Origin: Devosia sp. A8/3-2
GTDB lineage: Bacteria; Pseudomonadota; Alphaproteobacteria; Rhizobiales; Devosiaceae
Length of the DNA stretch: 64,000 bases
Assembly (NCBI GenBank): GCA_025452255.1
Contig: CP104974.1
Coordinates: forward strand, 2,706,156 to 2,770,155
Direction of reading: 5' to 3'
In this document: positions 10,500 to 20,746 of the stretch, in pieces
Layout of the letters: each line of letters begins with the position of its first letter
Numbering within the stretch: the stretch's first letter is position 1
Notes under the pieces: model-generated
Told to the model about the DNA's origin: nothing
The model's input: only the letters and a program-made list of their open reading frames with translations
The model's database searches: none
Program-made: the position numbers and the translations under genes

Positions 10500-11866
10500 C
10501 CGATCTGGGGCAGCCGGCGCTCAACAAGGGCACCAAGCCTTTCTCCCGCTTTGAATGGATGATCGCCGGCCGCTACCTGCGCGCCCGCCGCAAGGAGGCG
10601 TTCATCTCGGTGATCGCCAGCTTGACTATGGTAGGCGTTGCCATTGGTGTGGCGACGTTGATCGTCGTCATGTCGGTGATGAACGGGTTCCGCGGCGAGC
10701 TGCTGACCAAAATTCTGGGACTCAACGGGCATTTCACCGCCTATCCCATCGAGCGGGAATTCACCGACTACAAAGAGACAGTAGCCTCGCTCCAGAATAT
10801 TCCCGGCGTCTCGTTCGCCACCTATTTCGTCGAAGGACAGGTTCTTGCTTCGGGCCGGGGCAGTTCCACCGGCGTTACCGTGCGCGGCATGGACGAAGAG
10901 AATATCAAGAAGCTCAAGCTGCTCTATGGCGCGGCCAGCCGGGGTGGCTGGGACAGCTGGGACACCTCGGGCGGCATCGCCATCGGTTACCGGCTTGCCC
11001 AGACGCTGGGCGTGTCGCTAGGCGATCAGGTGCAGATCATCAATCCCGATGGCGCCATGACCCCTTTCGGCTCGACGCCGCAGATTCGCTCCTATCCGGT
11101 GACGGTGATTTTCGACCTCGGCATGGTCGAATTCTGACAGCTTCTTCATGTACATGCCGATCGAGCCGGCACAGGATTATTTCAAGCTCTATAAGGACGT
11201 GCTGAAGCCGGGGCAGGCAGCGCTTGATCCCATGGCGACGGACGCCGAGATCGACGCGGCCTATGATCATGTCGGCCGGGCCTCAGCCGCCGAGGTGTTT
11301 ATCGATGATCCCGACAATACCACCGTCATGCGCCAGCGCATCGAGACCGACCCGAACACCCGCCCGCTGATCCTGACGGATTGGCAGCAGCGCAACGAGA
11401 CCTTCTTCTCGGCGCTGCAGGTCGAGCGGGTGGTGATGTTCACCATTCTGTCGATGATCATCCTCGTGGCCGCGTTCAATATCATTTCCAGCCTCATCAT
11501 GCTGGTAAAGGACAAAAGCTCCGATATCGCGGTGCTACGCACCATGGGCGCGTCGCGCGGCTCGATCATGCGGATTTTCTCGATCACCGGCACAACCATC
11601 GGCTTCGTCGGCACCTTGGCCGGGCTGCTGCTGGGCCTGCTGGTGGCGTCCAATGCCGAGGCAATCCGAGCCTTTGTGTCCAACACACTGGGCGTGGCTA
11701 TTTTCCCTCCCGAAGTGTTCTTCCTGTCCTCGCTGCCGTCCAAGACCGACCCGGTCGAGGTGACGGTCGTGGTCGGCTTGGCGCTCGGCCTCAGCTTCCT
11801 TGCTACGCTTTACCCGGCCTCGGCGCTGCCCAATATGATCCGGTCGAGGCCCTGCGTTATGAGTAA
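10496..11866 (+). CDS. lolC: Lipoprotein-releasing ABC permease LolC/LolE (two frameshifts)
   Basis: Inner-membrane permease of the Lol system, which extracts outer-membrane lipoproteins. The start is TTG 10496, overlapping proS TGA. An N-terminal helix ([21 protein letters not shown]), a large periplasmic domain, and three C-terminal helices ([19 protein letters not shown] and onward) match LolCE. Breaks are T 11135 (TTCGAC to TTCTGAC) and one lost G near 11832. The ending DPVEALRYE overlaps the lolD ATG. Most alphaproteobacteria have a single LolC/E-type permease. Confidence 0.91.
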
Positions 11867-12545
11867 GTCGCATTTGGTTCTGACCGACGTCCACCGCCAT
11901 TACGGCGACGGCGCCACCATCGTTCGCGTGCTTGAAGCGGCCAATCTGACCGTCAAGAGCGGTGAGATGGTTGCCCTCGTTGCACCCTCCGGCGCCGGCA
12001 AGTCGACCCTGCTGCACCTTTCCGGGCTGCTGGAGAGCCCTCAGGGCGGGGAAATCGAGATCACGGGCATCAAGACCAGCCAGCTCGGCGATCGCGGTCG
12101 TACGCAGCTGCGGCGGTCCACGGTGGGTTATGTTTATCAATTCCATCATCTGCTGCCCGAATTCACCGCGCTCGAAAACGTCACCATGCCGCAGCTGATC
12201 GCGGGCAAGGGGCAGGCCGAGGCGGACAAACGTTCGATGGAGTTGCTTGATCTGCTGGGTGTGGGCCAACGCGCGACACATCGGCCGGCCGAATTGTCAG
12301 GCGGTGAGCAGCAACGCATTGCCATCGCCCGCGCCGCCGCTAATCGTCCCAAGGTGATCTCGGCCGATGAGCCCACGGGCAATCTCGACCCCGAAACCAG
12401 TGATCTGGTCTTCGCGGCCACGGGCAGCCTGATCAAGACGGAAGGGGCTGCAGCCCTGATTGCCACGCATAATCACGACCTTGCGCGCAAGGCCGATCGC
12501 ATCGTCACCCTACGCAGTGGGCTCGTGATCGATCATTCTTTGTGA
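11859..12545 (+). CDS. lolD: Lipoprotein-releasing ABC transporter ATP-binding protein LolD
   Basis: ATPase that powers the LolC/E permease. It is intact, 228 residues, starting at ATG 11859 inside the lolC end. Walker A is APSGAGKST, the Q-loop lies in [10 protein letters not shown], the signature is LSGGEQQR, Walker B is [13 protein letters not shown] and the H-loop is ATHNHDLA. The first Walker A glycine is replaced by Ala, a change I recall as common in rhizobial LolD and still compatible with nucleotide binding. It forms an operon with proS and lolC. Confidence 0.95.
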   Translation: MSKSHLVLTDVHRHYGDGATIVRVLEAANLTVKSGEMVALVAPSGAGKSTLLHLSGLLESPQGGEIEITGIKTSQLGDRGRTQLRRSTVGYVYQFHHLLPEFTALENVTMPQLIAGKGQAEADKRSMELLDLLGVGQRATHRPAELSGGEQQRIAIARAAANRPKVISADEPTGNLDPETSDLVFAATGSLIKTEGAAALIATHNHDLARKADRIVTLRSGLVIDHSL

Positions 12546-12598
12546 TTATTGAACCCAACCGCCATTGGGCGCATTCTTCTACTTGGAGGAACGCGCCC

Positions 12599-12670
12599 AT
12601 GGCTCTGCTGATGATTATAGCGATCACCGCAATTCTGGCGACCCTGACGGTCGTACACCGCCCCCATTAA
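12599..12670 (+). CDS. Tiny hydrophobic peptide, 23 residues
   Basis: Not a named family that I recognise. ATG 12599 follows an exact GGAGG (about 12585) at good spacing and encodes MALLMIIAITAILATLTVVH plus three residues, then TAA. That is one transmembrane helix with a short basic end. It lies 53 bases after lolD and 20 bases before the convergent HIT gene. A strong ribosome site plus a clean helix argue for translation, but the length allows chance. Confidence 0.4.
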   Translation: MALLMIIAITAILATLTVVHRPH

Positions 12671-12689
12671 GCGGCCCAACGCCCGGGCG

Positions 12690-13108
12690 CTAGAGCGCCG
12701 CGGCGATGTCCTTGGCCAATGCAATAAGCTCGCCATCGTCGGCCCGCCCGCCACCGGCGTGAGTGCCAAGCGCTATGCCCTCATAAACGGGGATGATGTG
12801 GAAGTGCAGGTGGAATACCGACTGCCCCGCGGCGGCCTCGTTGAACTGAGCAACCCGCACACCATCGGCACCCGTCGCCGCCTTAACGGCCTTGGCCACA
12901 CGCTGCACCAGCGGGACCACCGCAGCCAGCGCCGCCGGGTCGGCATCCAATAGGTTGCGTGACGCGGCCTTCGGAATGACTAGGGCGTGCCCCACGATTG
13001 CGGAAAAATGTCCATCATGACCGGGGCAGTGTCGTCCTCATAGACCTTATGCGCCGGCAATTCGCCACGCAGGATTTTGCTGAAGATATTGGTGGGGTCA
13101 TAGGTCAT
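12690..13108 (-). CDS. HIT family (histidine triad) protein (one frameshift)
   Basis: Small nucleotide hydrolase/transferase of the HINT type. The N-terminus from ATG 13108 reads MTYDPTNIFSKILRGELPAHKVYEDD. After a lost base near 12994 the protein continues GHALVIPKAASRNLLDADP and ends with the triad FHLHFHIIPVYEG (HxHxH), where the middle His is the catalytic nucleophile. Restored length is about 140 residues, normal. The precise substrate cannot be told; purine phosphoramidates are typical. Confidence 0.88.
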
Positions 13109-13111
13109 GGT

Positions 13112-14232
13112 TCATTCCGCCGGCTTGAGCTGGTCCGGCTGGCCCTTCTGAAAGCGAAAACGGAAATAGTTGAGGAAGGCGAGCCCGGTAAAGGTCACCG
13201 GCACATATTTGAAGCTGCGACGGATGAAGAACAGTGAAATGTTCACCGCCGTCGCTGCGCTCATCGCGCCCTTGCCCATGGCAGAGGTGAAGGAGGAGGG
13301 GACGATATGGCGATAGATCAGCGCGTCGGAGCGATAATAACGCCCCGCCACGGCAGCAAAGGCGCGCTTGGAAGCCGAGTAGGCCTTGAGTTCATCCATG
13401 CCCATATCGCCATGAAACTCGACCTCTGACCCCAGCGCCCAGACCTCGGGCGGCGCCAGACGCGTTTTGCCCATTTCGGTAAACAGCTCGGTGAGATCCC
13501 GGAAGGTGACGAAATTGGCGTTCCAGCAATCGTCGCTTTTGGCCCCATGCGCTAGGATCAGCACATCGGCCCGCGCCAGCTTGTCGCGCATGTCATCATA
13601 ATTGCCGGCCGAGAAATCGACGCCCGATTTGGCGGTTTCGACAATGCCGCCCAATTTTTCGAGCTTCTGCACCATGGCCGAGCCGAAAGCACCCGATGCG
13701 CCGGTGACCAGGAAGTGCCGGCTCTCAATCTGGCAGCCAGTGCCGAAAATCAGGTCGAACACATTGGTGAAGGACGAGAAGAAATTGTGCGGATAGACGT
13801 GGTGCATGGCGTGGTAATTATTGTCCACCCAGAGCAGCCCCTGCTGCCCGCCGACGCGATCCATCGACATGTGATTGTAGTCCGGGCCCTCTTCCTTGAG
13901 CGTCATCACCAACATGACGGTGCGGATGGCCGCGACCGGGGCGACAGGTGGCCGGGGAAAACAACCGAGAAAATCAGCGTCCCGGCCATCCCAGTCAGGT
14001 ATTCGGGCAGGATGTGGAACCAGATGTTCTGCTTGGCATAAGCAGGATTGATCTGCATATCGAGGCCGAGGAATTTGTGGTGCACCCAGTGCCACGACGA
14101 GAATGTGCGCAGCAGCTTGAAGCACGATCCTTCCCATTTGTGTAGCGTCCAGTGCAGCGCGTCGAACAGCGCTGTCGAGACGATAAACACCAAAACGGAT
14201 TGCAGGGCGAAAACGACAATATCCCAGATCAT
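13112..14232 (-). CDS. Sterol desaturase/fatty-acid hydroxylase fused to short-chain dehydrogenase (one frameshift)
   Basis: Two-domain protein. The N-terminal half has membrane helices and a di-iron histidine cluster (HWTLHKWE, HWVHHKFLG, NNYHAMHHVYPHN), typical of the fatty acid hydroxylase superfamily. The C-terminal half begins FLVTGASGAFGSAMVQKL, an NAD(P)-binding Rossmann start (TGxxGxxG), and carries an SDR-like YSASKRAF active-site motif. The two halves join in one frame after a shift near 13955. Such fusions are known as bifunctional sterol desaturase/SDR. A role in lipid or carotenoid oxidation is inferred only from family. Confidence 0.78.
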
Positions 14233-14290
14233 GGCATCCTACATACCGGCCAAGGCCAATCGGCGGAAGTGGCGATAGTGCCACGCCCAA

Positions 14291-15392
14291 TTAGCGGTCG
14301 GTCCGCTCGCCCTTGCGAAACGGGGTGTGGGCGTCGAGCACGAGCTGCTCATGAGTCACCGACATGCGCTCATGCTCGAGGAAATCGGCCACCGCATGGC
14401 GCAGCCCGGGATGAGCAATCCAATGCACCGAATAGGTCGGCGTGGGCTCATAGCCGCGGGCTAGTTTATGTTCGCCCTGCGCACCGGCCTCGACCACTGT
14501 GAGCTTGTGGGCAATGGCGTAGTCGATGGCCTGATAATAGCAGAGCTCGAAATGCAGGAACGGCACGTCGTGGGTACAGCCCCAGTTGCGGCCGAAAATC
14601 CGGTCCGACCCAAGGAAGTTAATCGCGCCGGCAATCGGCGTCGGCCCGTCATAGGCCAGCATCAGCACGATGCGGTCGGCCATAGTCTGGTTCAGATGCG
14701 AGAAGAACTCGCGGTTGAGATAGGGCCGCCCCCATTTGCGGGCGCCGGTATCCTCGTAGAAATCATAGAACGCATCCCAATGGTGCTCCATCAGGTCGCT
14801 GCCGGTCAGCCATTTGACGGTCAATCCATCGGCCAGCGCATCGTGGCGCTCGCGGCGGATGGTTTTTCGTTTGCGCGATGAGAGCGTCTCAAGAAAATCG
14901 TCGAAGCTGGCAAAGCCCCCGGTTGAACCAGTGGAATTGGGTATCCATCCGCTTCAGCCAACCATCACTCGCAATCAGGTCTGCCTCCGCCTCCGGCACG
15001 AAAGTGGCGTGAACAGACGAAGCCTTCCGCTGGTCGGCTAATTGCTGCGCGGTGGAGAGTAGGGCGGCCTGAATGGCTGGATCGCCTGACGGCACCAGCA
15101 GCTTGGGCGTCGTGGCCGGGGTGAAGGGCACCGAGCATTGTAGCTTGGGATAATAATTGCCCCCGGCACGCTCATAGGCATCGGCCCAGCCATGATCGAA
15201 CACATATTCGCCCATGGAATGCGACTTGAGGAACAAGGGCATCATGCCCACCGGCTTATCAGCGTCGGCCGAGACGATGTGCTGCGGCTGCCACCCGGTG
15301 CGGGCGGAGGCGCAGCCTGACTGTTCCAACGCCAGAAAGAACGCGTGGTCGAGAAACGGATTATCGGTCTTGCCGCCGGTGGACGGCACCAA
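14291..15392 (-). CDS. GNAT/FemAB-like acyltransferase, COG3146 (one or more frameshifts)
   Basis: Predicted N-acyltransferase of the family sometimes called peptidoglycan biosynthesis/recognition protein. Segments NPFLDHAFFLALEQSG, WADAYERAGGNYYPKLQCSVPFTPA, KRKTIRRER, GAINFLGSDRIFGRNWG and YDAIxxAI-like YYQAIDYAIAHKL follow the family order. An extra G in a homopolymer near 14922 breaks it. The 5-prime end is unresolved. GTG 15392 is used here, but family members start further upstream and an in-frame extension to about 15480 lacks a good start, so another shift is likely there. Confidence 0.8.
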
Positions 15393-15546
15393 TGCGTTCC
15401 GTGTCCCAGCCGGAACGGCCGAGGTTGATGGATAGATCGTGGCAGTCAGCGAAGAGGAGGGGATAGCAGGAACTCCGGGCGGAGGTCAGCGGGTTCGCTA
15501 ATATAGGTCGCGTCGCCCGACATTAAAAGACCGCCGCCCCGCCCAA

Positions 15547-16308
15547 TCACGCAGATTTGGCGGGGTCGAAGCCCTCGAATACGATCTGGTCGGCATGCGC
15601 CAAAGCCGCGTCAGCTGCGGCCTGCGAGCGGATGGTCCGAGCGGTGACTGGTTTGCCAAGGGCCCGCCAGAACTTGATGGCCGGCAGCTCAAGCGCGTCG
15701 GCGGCGCAGGAAATGAAATCGAACTGCGTTTCGTGCCAATGCAGCAGATGACGCAAGGTATGACGCTGATCGTCGGTCAGGCTTTTGTCGCCCTCATCGG
15801 GCTCATAATTATAGGTGATGATGCCGCGAGGCCCGACAAAACCGAATTGCCGGATCAGGGTGATCAGCTTGGGATCGAACGATTCTGACGGTGACCGGGC
15901 CGGTATAGGTCTTGAGGGCCTCGGCCGCCGCACGTGCCAGCAGCTGTGTGCCGCCAGTGTCATTCTGGTGCTTCAGCTCGACCTGCAGTAGGGCGCGGCC
16001 ATCAATCTGGGCCAGAAATCCACAAAGCGCTGCGGACACTCGCCCCGGGCGCTGTCGAGCAGCGGCGTCGTGGTCATCTCCGCGGCCGTGATGGACGAGA
16101 CAGGGCCGTCCTTGCCCGTCAGGCGCTTCAGATCATCGTCATGAAACACCACTGGCACGCCATCGCTGGTGAGCTGCAAATCGCATTCGATGGCGAAATC
16201 GCCGGCAATGGCCGCCTCGAATGCGCTGGCGCTGTTCTCGATAATGCCCACGGCCCGATCATGCAGGCCACGATGCGCAACGGGACGGGGGAAGAGCGGT
16301 TCGGACAT
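15547..16308 (-). CDS. Glycerophosphodiester phosphodiesterase (two frameshifts)
   Basis: Hydrolyses glycerophosphodiesters to glycerol-3-phosphate and an alcohol. The N-terminus has VAHRGLHD, NSASAFEAAIAG, AIECDLQLTSDGVPVVFHDDDLKRLTG: the HR, ExD and HD catalytic residues of the GDPD barrel. Breaks are near 16014 (CCTGG read as CTGG) and 15885 (GTCGAA read as GTCAGAA, minus strand). The rest ends with ADQIVFEGFDPAKSA. No signal peptide is seen, so it is probably cytosolic. An alternative start lies 12 bases upstream. Confidence 0.86.
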
Positions 16309-16367
16309 GGTGTGCCTCATCTTGGGTTGGGCCTCAGTGGCACCGCAATGTGACGATGGCGTTACAC

Positions 16368-16826
16368 TCAGACCTCAACGACCGCGTCGATCTCGACCGC
16401 CGCACCGAAGGGCAGCGAAGCAACGCCGAAGGCGGCGCGGGCATGCTTGCCCTTGTCGCCAAGCACGCCCACCAGCAGGTTGGAGCAGCCATTGGCCACC
16501 AGATGCTGTTCGGTAAAGTCGGGCGTGGAGGCGACCAGAATCGTAATCTTGAGGATGCGCTTGATCTCATGCAGCGGCACACCACCCATATGCACGATCT
16601 GCGAGAGCACATTGAGCGCGGCCAGTTCGGCAGCATTGCCGCCCTGCACGACATTCATCGTATCACCCAGCAGGCCGGTGACGACGCCAGATTCATTGCT
16701 CGAAATCTGCCCCGAGACATAAAGAATATTGCCGCTCCGGGTGACCGGAACATAGTTGGCCACCGGCGCCTTGGGGGCGGGCAGCTCATAACCATATTCA
16801 CGGAGCTTTTCGATCGGGCTGGTCAT
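16368..16826 (-). CDS. RidA family protein (enamine/imine deaminase)
   Basis: Intact, 152 residues. RidA proteins hydrolyse reactive enamines such as 2-aminoacrylate. Visible motifs are YVPVTRSGNILYVSGQIS, NLLVGVLGDKGKHARAAFGV and LPFGAAVEIDAVVEV near the end, where the family has A.VEIE. This is the longer alphaproteobacterial subtype, so enzymatic activity is not assured; the catalytic Arg of canonical RidA is not obvious. Its ATG overlaps the dinB stop (ATGA), so the two are co-transcribed. Confidence 0.88.
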   Translation of the reverse strand: MTSPIEKLREYGYELPAPKAPVANYVPVTRSGNILYVSGQISSNESGVVTGLLGDTMNVVQGGNAAELAALNVLSQIVHMGGVPLHEIKRILKITILVASTPDFTEQHLVANGCSNLLVGVLGDKGKHARAAFGVASLPFGAAVEIDAVVEV

Positions 16827-18149
16827 CTGGTCTTACCTTCGTTCTGGTCGTCATCGATATCGAGCGGCGGCGGCGCCTGCCGCTTTCCATAAAGCTTGCC
16901 CCGGACCACTGCCTCGCGGCCAAACCGGGTACAGAACCCGATCCATGGCGCGTTCAGCGGCCGCCTTGCGGGCCACGGCTGGTTCCAGCAGATCCGCCGG
17001 GTCAGTGCCGTCGGCAGGTTCAATACCCGAAACGCCGATTCCAATCAGCCGGAATGCTGTGCCGTCGATCTCGCGACCCAGCAGCGACAGCCCGGTTTCA
17101 TAGATCACACTGGCAAGCTGTGTGGGGATCATCAGGTGCCGGGCGCGTGTACGCAAGCGGAAACCGGCAGATTTCAGTTTCAAAGTCACCGTATCGCTGA
17201 CGATATTCTTGGCCTTGAGCCGTTCGGAGAGCCGTTCGGTGACATGCAGCAGCTCGGTGGAGAGCGCTTCGAGCGAACTTATATCGGTGTTGAATGTCGT
17301 CTCCGAAGAGACTGTTTTCATTTCATTATCCGACGAAATTCGTCGGCTGTCTTCGCCACGAGCGAGGCGCGCCAGTCGAGCGCCCATTTCGCCATAGCGG
17401 CGCATCAGGTTTTCCGGTGGTTCATCCTGCAATTGCCCAATGGTCACCAGCCCATCCTTGCGCAAAGTCTCGGCAAGCACCTTGCCGACGCCATAGATGA
17501 GGCTGATCGGTTGGGGCGCGAGGAAAGACAGCGTCTCGGCAGCGCCGATCACCGCGAAGCCACGCGGCTTATCGAGATCGGACGCGACCTTGGCGAGGAA
17601 CTTATTGTGGCTCAGGCCAACCGAAATAGTGACGCCGATCTCGGTCTCGACGGTCTTGGCAAAACGGGCAAGCACCAAAGCAGGCGACGCCTTGTGCAAA
17701 GCCCGGGTGCCGGACAGATCGAGAAAGGCCTCATCAATGGAAAGCGGCTCGACCAATGGGGTCAGCGCATCCATATGCCGCCGAATCTGGCGGCTGACCT
17801 CGACATATTTGGCCATGTTCGGCTTGAGGATGACTGCATCCGGGCAGAGCTGGCGCGCCTTGAACATCGGCATGGCGGAGCGCACGCCGGACTGGCGGGC
17901 AATGTAGCAGCAAGTGGACACCACGCCGCGTACCCCACCACCGATGATCAGCGGCTTGTCGCGTAGCGAGGGATCGTCGCGCTTTTCGACCGAGGCGTAG
18001 AATGCGTCGCAATCGACATGGGCGGTCGTTAGCGCGAACAGTTCTGCATGCGCCCGCAGGCGCGGCGAACCGCAGCTGGGACAGCGTTGTGGCGCGACAT
18101 TGGCGGAGCCATGCACCGTGCAATCGCGGCAGAGCCAATCGATCGCCAT
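16823..18149 (-). CDS. dinB: DNA polymerase IV with N-terminal zinc ribbon (one frameshift)
   Basis: Y-family translesion polymerase. An N-terminal CRDC...CPSC four-cysteine motif precedes the palm ([17 protein letters not shown]), [28 protein letters not shown] with the catalytic DE pair, [14 protein letters not shown] and the little-finger domain. The zinc-ribbon extension is typical of one rhizobial DinB subfamily. A T inserted in GTTCGTA near 16933 moves the end into the frame [15 protein letters not shown], stopping at 16823. Start [10 protein letters not shown] at 18149 is preferred over a longer in-frame start. Confidence 0.92.
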
Positions 18150-18151
18150 GT

Positions 18152-18436
18152 CTATCCCGATGGGTTGAGGCGCTGCCACACCCGCATGAACGCCTCGGGC
18201 GTGATGCCGGTATTTGCGCAGAGGGCGAGCAGAATCGACTCGTTTGAGGCAAAGTAGTCTACTAGCCCGTGCTGAAGTGCGGATGAGCCGACGGAGCGGC
18301 GCAGCATATCGGGATCAAAGCCGGCAAACTGCATGAAAGCCAGCAGTTCATCGGGATTTTCCACGAGATATCCGAGGCAGGAATCGGCGAGGCTTGCCAC
18401 ATCGGGTTGTGCAGTCTGCGTACGGGGCAACGCCAA
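18152..18436 (-). CDS. DUF3572 family protein
   Basis: Intact, 94 residues. Reads [32 protein letters not shown] and [13 protein letters not shown], the all-helical pattern of DUF3572. Function is unknown. It ends two bases before the dinB start, so they are probably co-transcribed. It is divergent from divK, with about 95 bases of intergenic DNA holding promoters for both directions. Confidence 0.85.
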   Translation of the reverse strand: MALPRTQTAQPDVASLADSCLGYLVENPDELLAFMQFAGFDPDMLRRSVGSSALQHGLVDYFASNESILLALCANTGITPEAFMRVWQRLNPSG

Positions 18437-18530
18437 GCCTCATTTGGTGTTTTGTAAGAGATAGCATGGTAGCTGAACGGGGCGGCAAAGCGAAGTGTCG
18501 CCAGCGCCCCGGCGGCGCGAGGATGGATCG

Positions 18531-18903
18531 ATGCCCAAGACTGTAATGATCGTGGAAGATAACGAGCTGAACATGAAGCTCTTTAACGATCTGCTCGAAT
18601 CAGCGCGGCTATGCCGTTATCCAGACCCGGAACGGTATGGAAGCGCTCGATCTTGCACGCGCCCACCACCCCGATCTGATTCTCATGGATATCCAATTGC
18701 CGGAGGTCTCGGGCTTGGTGGTGACCAAGTGGCTAAAGGACGACGAGGATCTGGCCCATATTCCGGTTATCGCTGTCACCGCCTTCGCCATGAAGGGCGA
18801 TGAAGAGCGGATTTTGCAGGGCGGATGCGAGGGATACATTAGTAAACCCATCTCCGTGCCTCATTTTCTGGAAACTATTGCCCACTATATTGGCCATGCC
18901 TGA
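18531..18903 (+). CDS. divK: Response regulator DivK (one frameshift)
   Basis: Single-domain receiver controlling cell-cycle and polarity in alphaproteobacteria. Acidic pocket [14 protein letters not shown], phospho-acceptor [15 protein letters not shown], and the T/K residues in [11 protein letters not shown] and GYISKPI are seen. An A inserted after TC at 18602 (TCGCG to TCAGCG) breaks the frame; restored, it reads [19 protein letters not shown]. Length is about 123 residues. It is followed 82 bases later by pleD, the usual divK-pleD pairing. Confidence 0.93.
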
Positions 18904-18985
18904 ACGGTCGTCTTCCGGGCCGATCCGGCTTGCTCCGAACCCGCAGTGGACGCTGCAGGGTGGGCAATGAGCTGAAGGCTGCCAA

Positions 18986-20347
18986 GTGACTGCGCGCATT
19001 CTCATCGTCGACGATATCCCCACCAATGTCCGCCTGCTCGAGGCGCGGCTGAGTGCGGAATATTTCGATGTCGTAACCGCTTCGTCCGGTCAGGAAGCAC
19101 TCGATATCTGCGAAAGTTCCGATATCGATATGGTGCTGCTCGACGTCATGATGCCCATCATGGACGGCTTCGAGGTCTGCCGGCGGCTCAAGGCCAATAC
19201 CCGCACCCATCACGTGCCGGTGCTGATGATCACCGCGCTCGACCAGCCCTCCGACCGGGTCAAGGGGCTCGAGGTGGGTGCCGACGATTTCCTGACCAAG
19301 CCGGTCGACGACATGCAGCTAATGGCGCGGGTCAAGAGCCCGGTGCGCCTCAAGTCTTTGACCGATGAGCTACGGTCTCGCGCCATGACCGGCCAGCAGA
19401 TAGCCATCGAAGATTCGTTTCGGGCGATGGACAAGATCAATGCCGATAACGGTTCCATCCTCATCGTCGATACCGATGCGCGCCATGCTGAGCGCATCAA
19501 GAATTACTCGGTGCCGAGCCACCGGGTCGATGTGCTGACGCAGCCGGCGGACGCGGTGTTCCGAGTCACCGGCGCGCAGTATGAGCTGGCGCTCATCGCC
19601 ATGTCGCTGACCGATTTTGATCCGCTGCGGGTGTGCTCGCAGATCCGCACGCTGGAGCATACGCGCAATTTGCCGATCATCCCGGTGGCCGATGATGCCG
19701 ACCGACCCAAGGTGGTGCGGGCGCTTGACCTAGGGGTCAACGATTTCATCATGCGGCCGGTGGAGCGCAATGAGCTGGCGGCGCGGGTGCGGACGCAGAT
19801 TCGGCGGCAGCGCTATGCCACCGAGCTGCGCCACAGCGTCAACCAGACCATGGCCATGGCCGTTACCGACGATATGACCGGGCTTTACAACCGGCGTTAT
19901 TTCGAGCGGCATCTGGGGGTTATGCTCAGCAAAGCCCATACGCAGGGCCGCGATATGGCGCTGATGATCCTTGATGTCGATCACTTCAAGGCGGTCAACG
20001 ATACCTATGGGCACGACATTGGCGATGCCGTGCTCAGGGAGTTCGCCACAAGGCTGAAACGCAATATCCGCGGGGTTGATCTGGCCTGCCGCTTTGGTGG
20101 CGAAGAATTTGTCGTGCTGATGCCCGATACCGATGTGCGGCAGGCAGAATCGATTGCCGAGCGGGTGCGGCAGTCGGTGGCCGAGCGGAGTTTTGAGGCT
20201 GGGGCGGGGCGGATGATCGGGGTGACGGTGTCGGTTGGGGTGACGCTCAATGAGAGTTTGAGCGATACGCCGGAGACATTGATCAAGCGGGCCGATGTGG
20301 CGCTGTACTGCGCCAAGCGCGAGGGCCGCAACCGGGTGGTGTTCTGA
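18986..20347 (+). CDS. pleD: Diguanylate cyclase response regulator PleD
   Basis: Makes cyclic di-GMP under phosphorylation control. Intact, 453 residues from GTG 18986. Receiver 1 has ILIVDDIPTN and LLDVMMP (acceptor Asp). Receiver 2 (IVDTDARHAERI onward) has IAMSLTDFDP where the Asp would be, so it is a non-phosphorylated adaptor, as in Caulobacter PleD. The GGDEF domain carries FGGEEFVVLMPD preceded five residues upstream by RGVD, an intact RxxD inhibitory site. Product feedback inhibition is therefore expected. Confidence 0.95.
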   Translation: MTARILIVDDIPTNVRLLEARLSAEYFDVVTASSGQEALDICESSDIDMVLLDVMMPIMDGFEVCRRLKANTRTHHVPVLMITALDQPSDRVKGLEVGADDFLTKPVDDMQLMARVKSPVRLKSLTDELRSRAMTGQQIAIEDSFRAMDKINADNGSILIVDTDARHAERIKNYSVPSHRVDVLTQPADAVFRVTGAQYELALIAMSLTDFDPLRVCSQIRTLEHTRNLPIIPVADDADRPKVVRALDLGVNDFIMRPVERNELAARVRTQIRRQRYATELRHSVNQTMAMAVTDDMTGLYNRRYFERHLGVMLSKAHTQGRDMALMILDVDHFKAVNDTYGHDIGDAVLREFATRLKRNIRGVDLACRFGGEEFVVLMPDTDVRQAESIAERVRQSVAERSFEAGAGRMIGVTVSVGVTLNESLSDTPETLIKRADVALYCAKREGRNRVVF

Positions 20348-20690
20348 CGCGGCTTGAGAAAGCTGCAATTGGACGCGTTAGGGTTATCTGTTATAATTAA
20401 CAAGAACTTACCGGCGCCAGTGCACTGGATTTGCTTGAGTTTCCGGCATGCCGGAGTAGGGTCCAAGCAAGCCGCGGGGCACTACTTACGCATCCGCGCT
20501 CACAGCTCCCTACGGCCTGTCTCGGGAATGCCGCAACTCCTGAGCCCCGTGGGGCGGCTGGTCCGGACGGATAGAGTGGCCTCTTCTGACATGCCGCTCC
20601 GGACCAGCCACTCACGCTTCGCCAAGGTGCCATTCGGCTAGCAGACTGTTAGCATCGACGTCGCATTTCCTGCGCTAATGACAACCAGCA
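20348..20690. other. Structured non-coding region between pleD and rpmG
   Basis: No convincing gene. The stretch holds nested inverted repeats: TTGCTTG...CAAGCAA around a CCGGCATGCCGG palindrome (about 20430-20470), a GCCGCGGGGC/GCCCCGTGGGGCGGC pair (about 20471-20558), and a perfect 12 bp stem GGCTGGTCCGGA/TCCGGACCAGCC (20556-20567 with 20598-20609). It could be a structured RNA or a small non-autonomous repeat. I could not match it to tmRNA, 6S or RNase P by eye. Confidence 0.45.
20556..20609. repeat. Perfect 12 bp inverted repeat
   Basis: Arms GGCTGGTCCGGA and TCCGGACCAGCC are separated by 30 bases. No T-run follows, so it is not a simple terminator. It is the strongest stem in the structured region downstream of pleD. 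Confidence 0.7.
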
Positions 20691-20721
20691 AAAAGCCCCG
20701 CATCGATGATGCGGGGCTTTT
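20691..20721 (-). terminator. Terminator of rpmG, able to work in both directions
   Basis: Perfect 14 bp stem AAAAGCCCCGCATC/GATGCGGGGCTTTT with a three-base loop. It begins 26 bases after the rpmG stop on the minus strand and has As on one flank and Ts on the other. Confidence 0.88.
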
Positions 20722-20746
20722 GTATGCCAGATCGAAAGGCGCCAGA

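Noticed and set aside
20348..20690. tmRNA, 6S RNA or RNase P RNA
   Set aside because: I looked for the tag peptide, the 6S bubble and the P4 core on both strands and found none of them convincingly.
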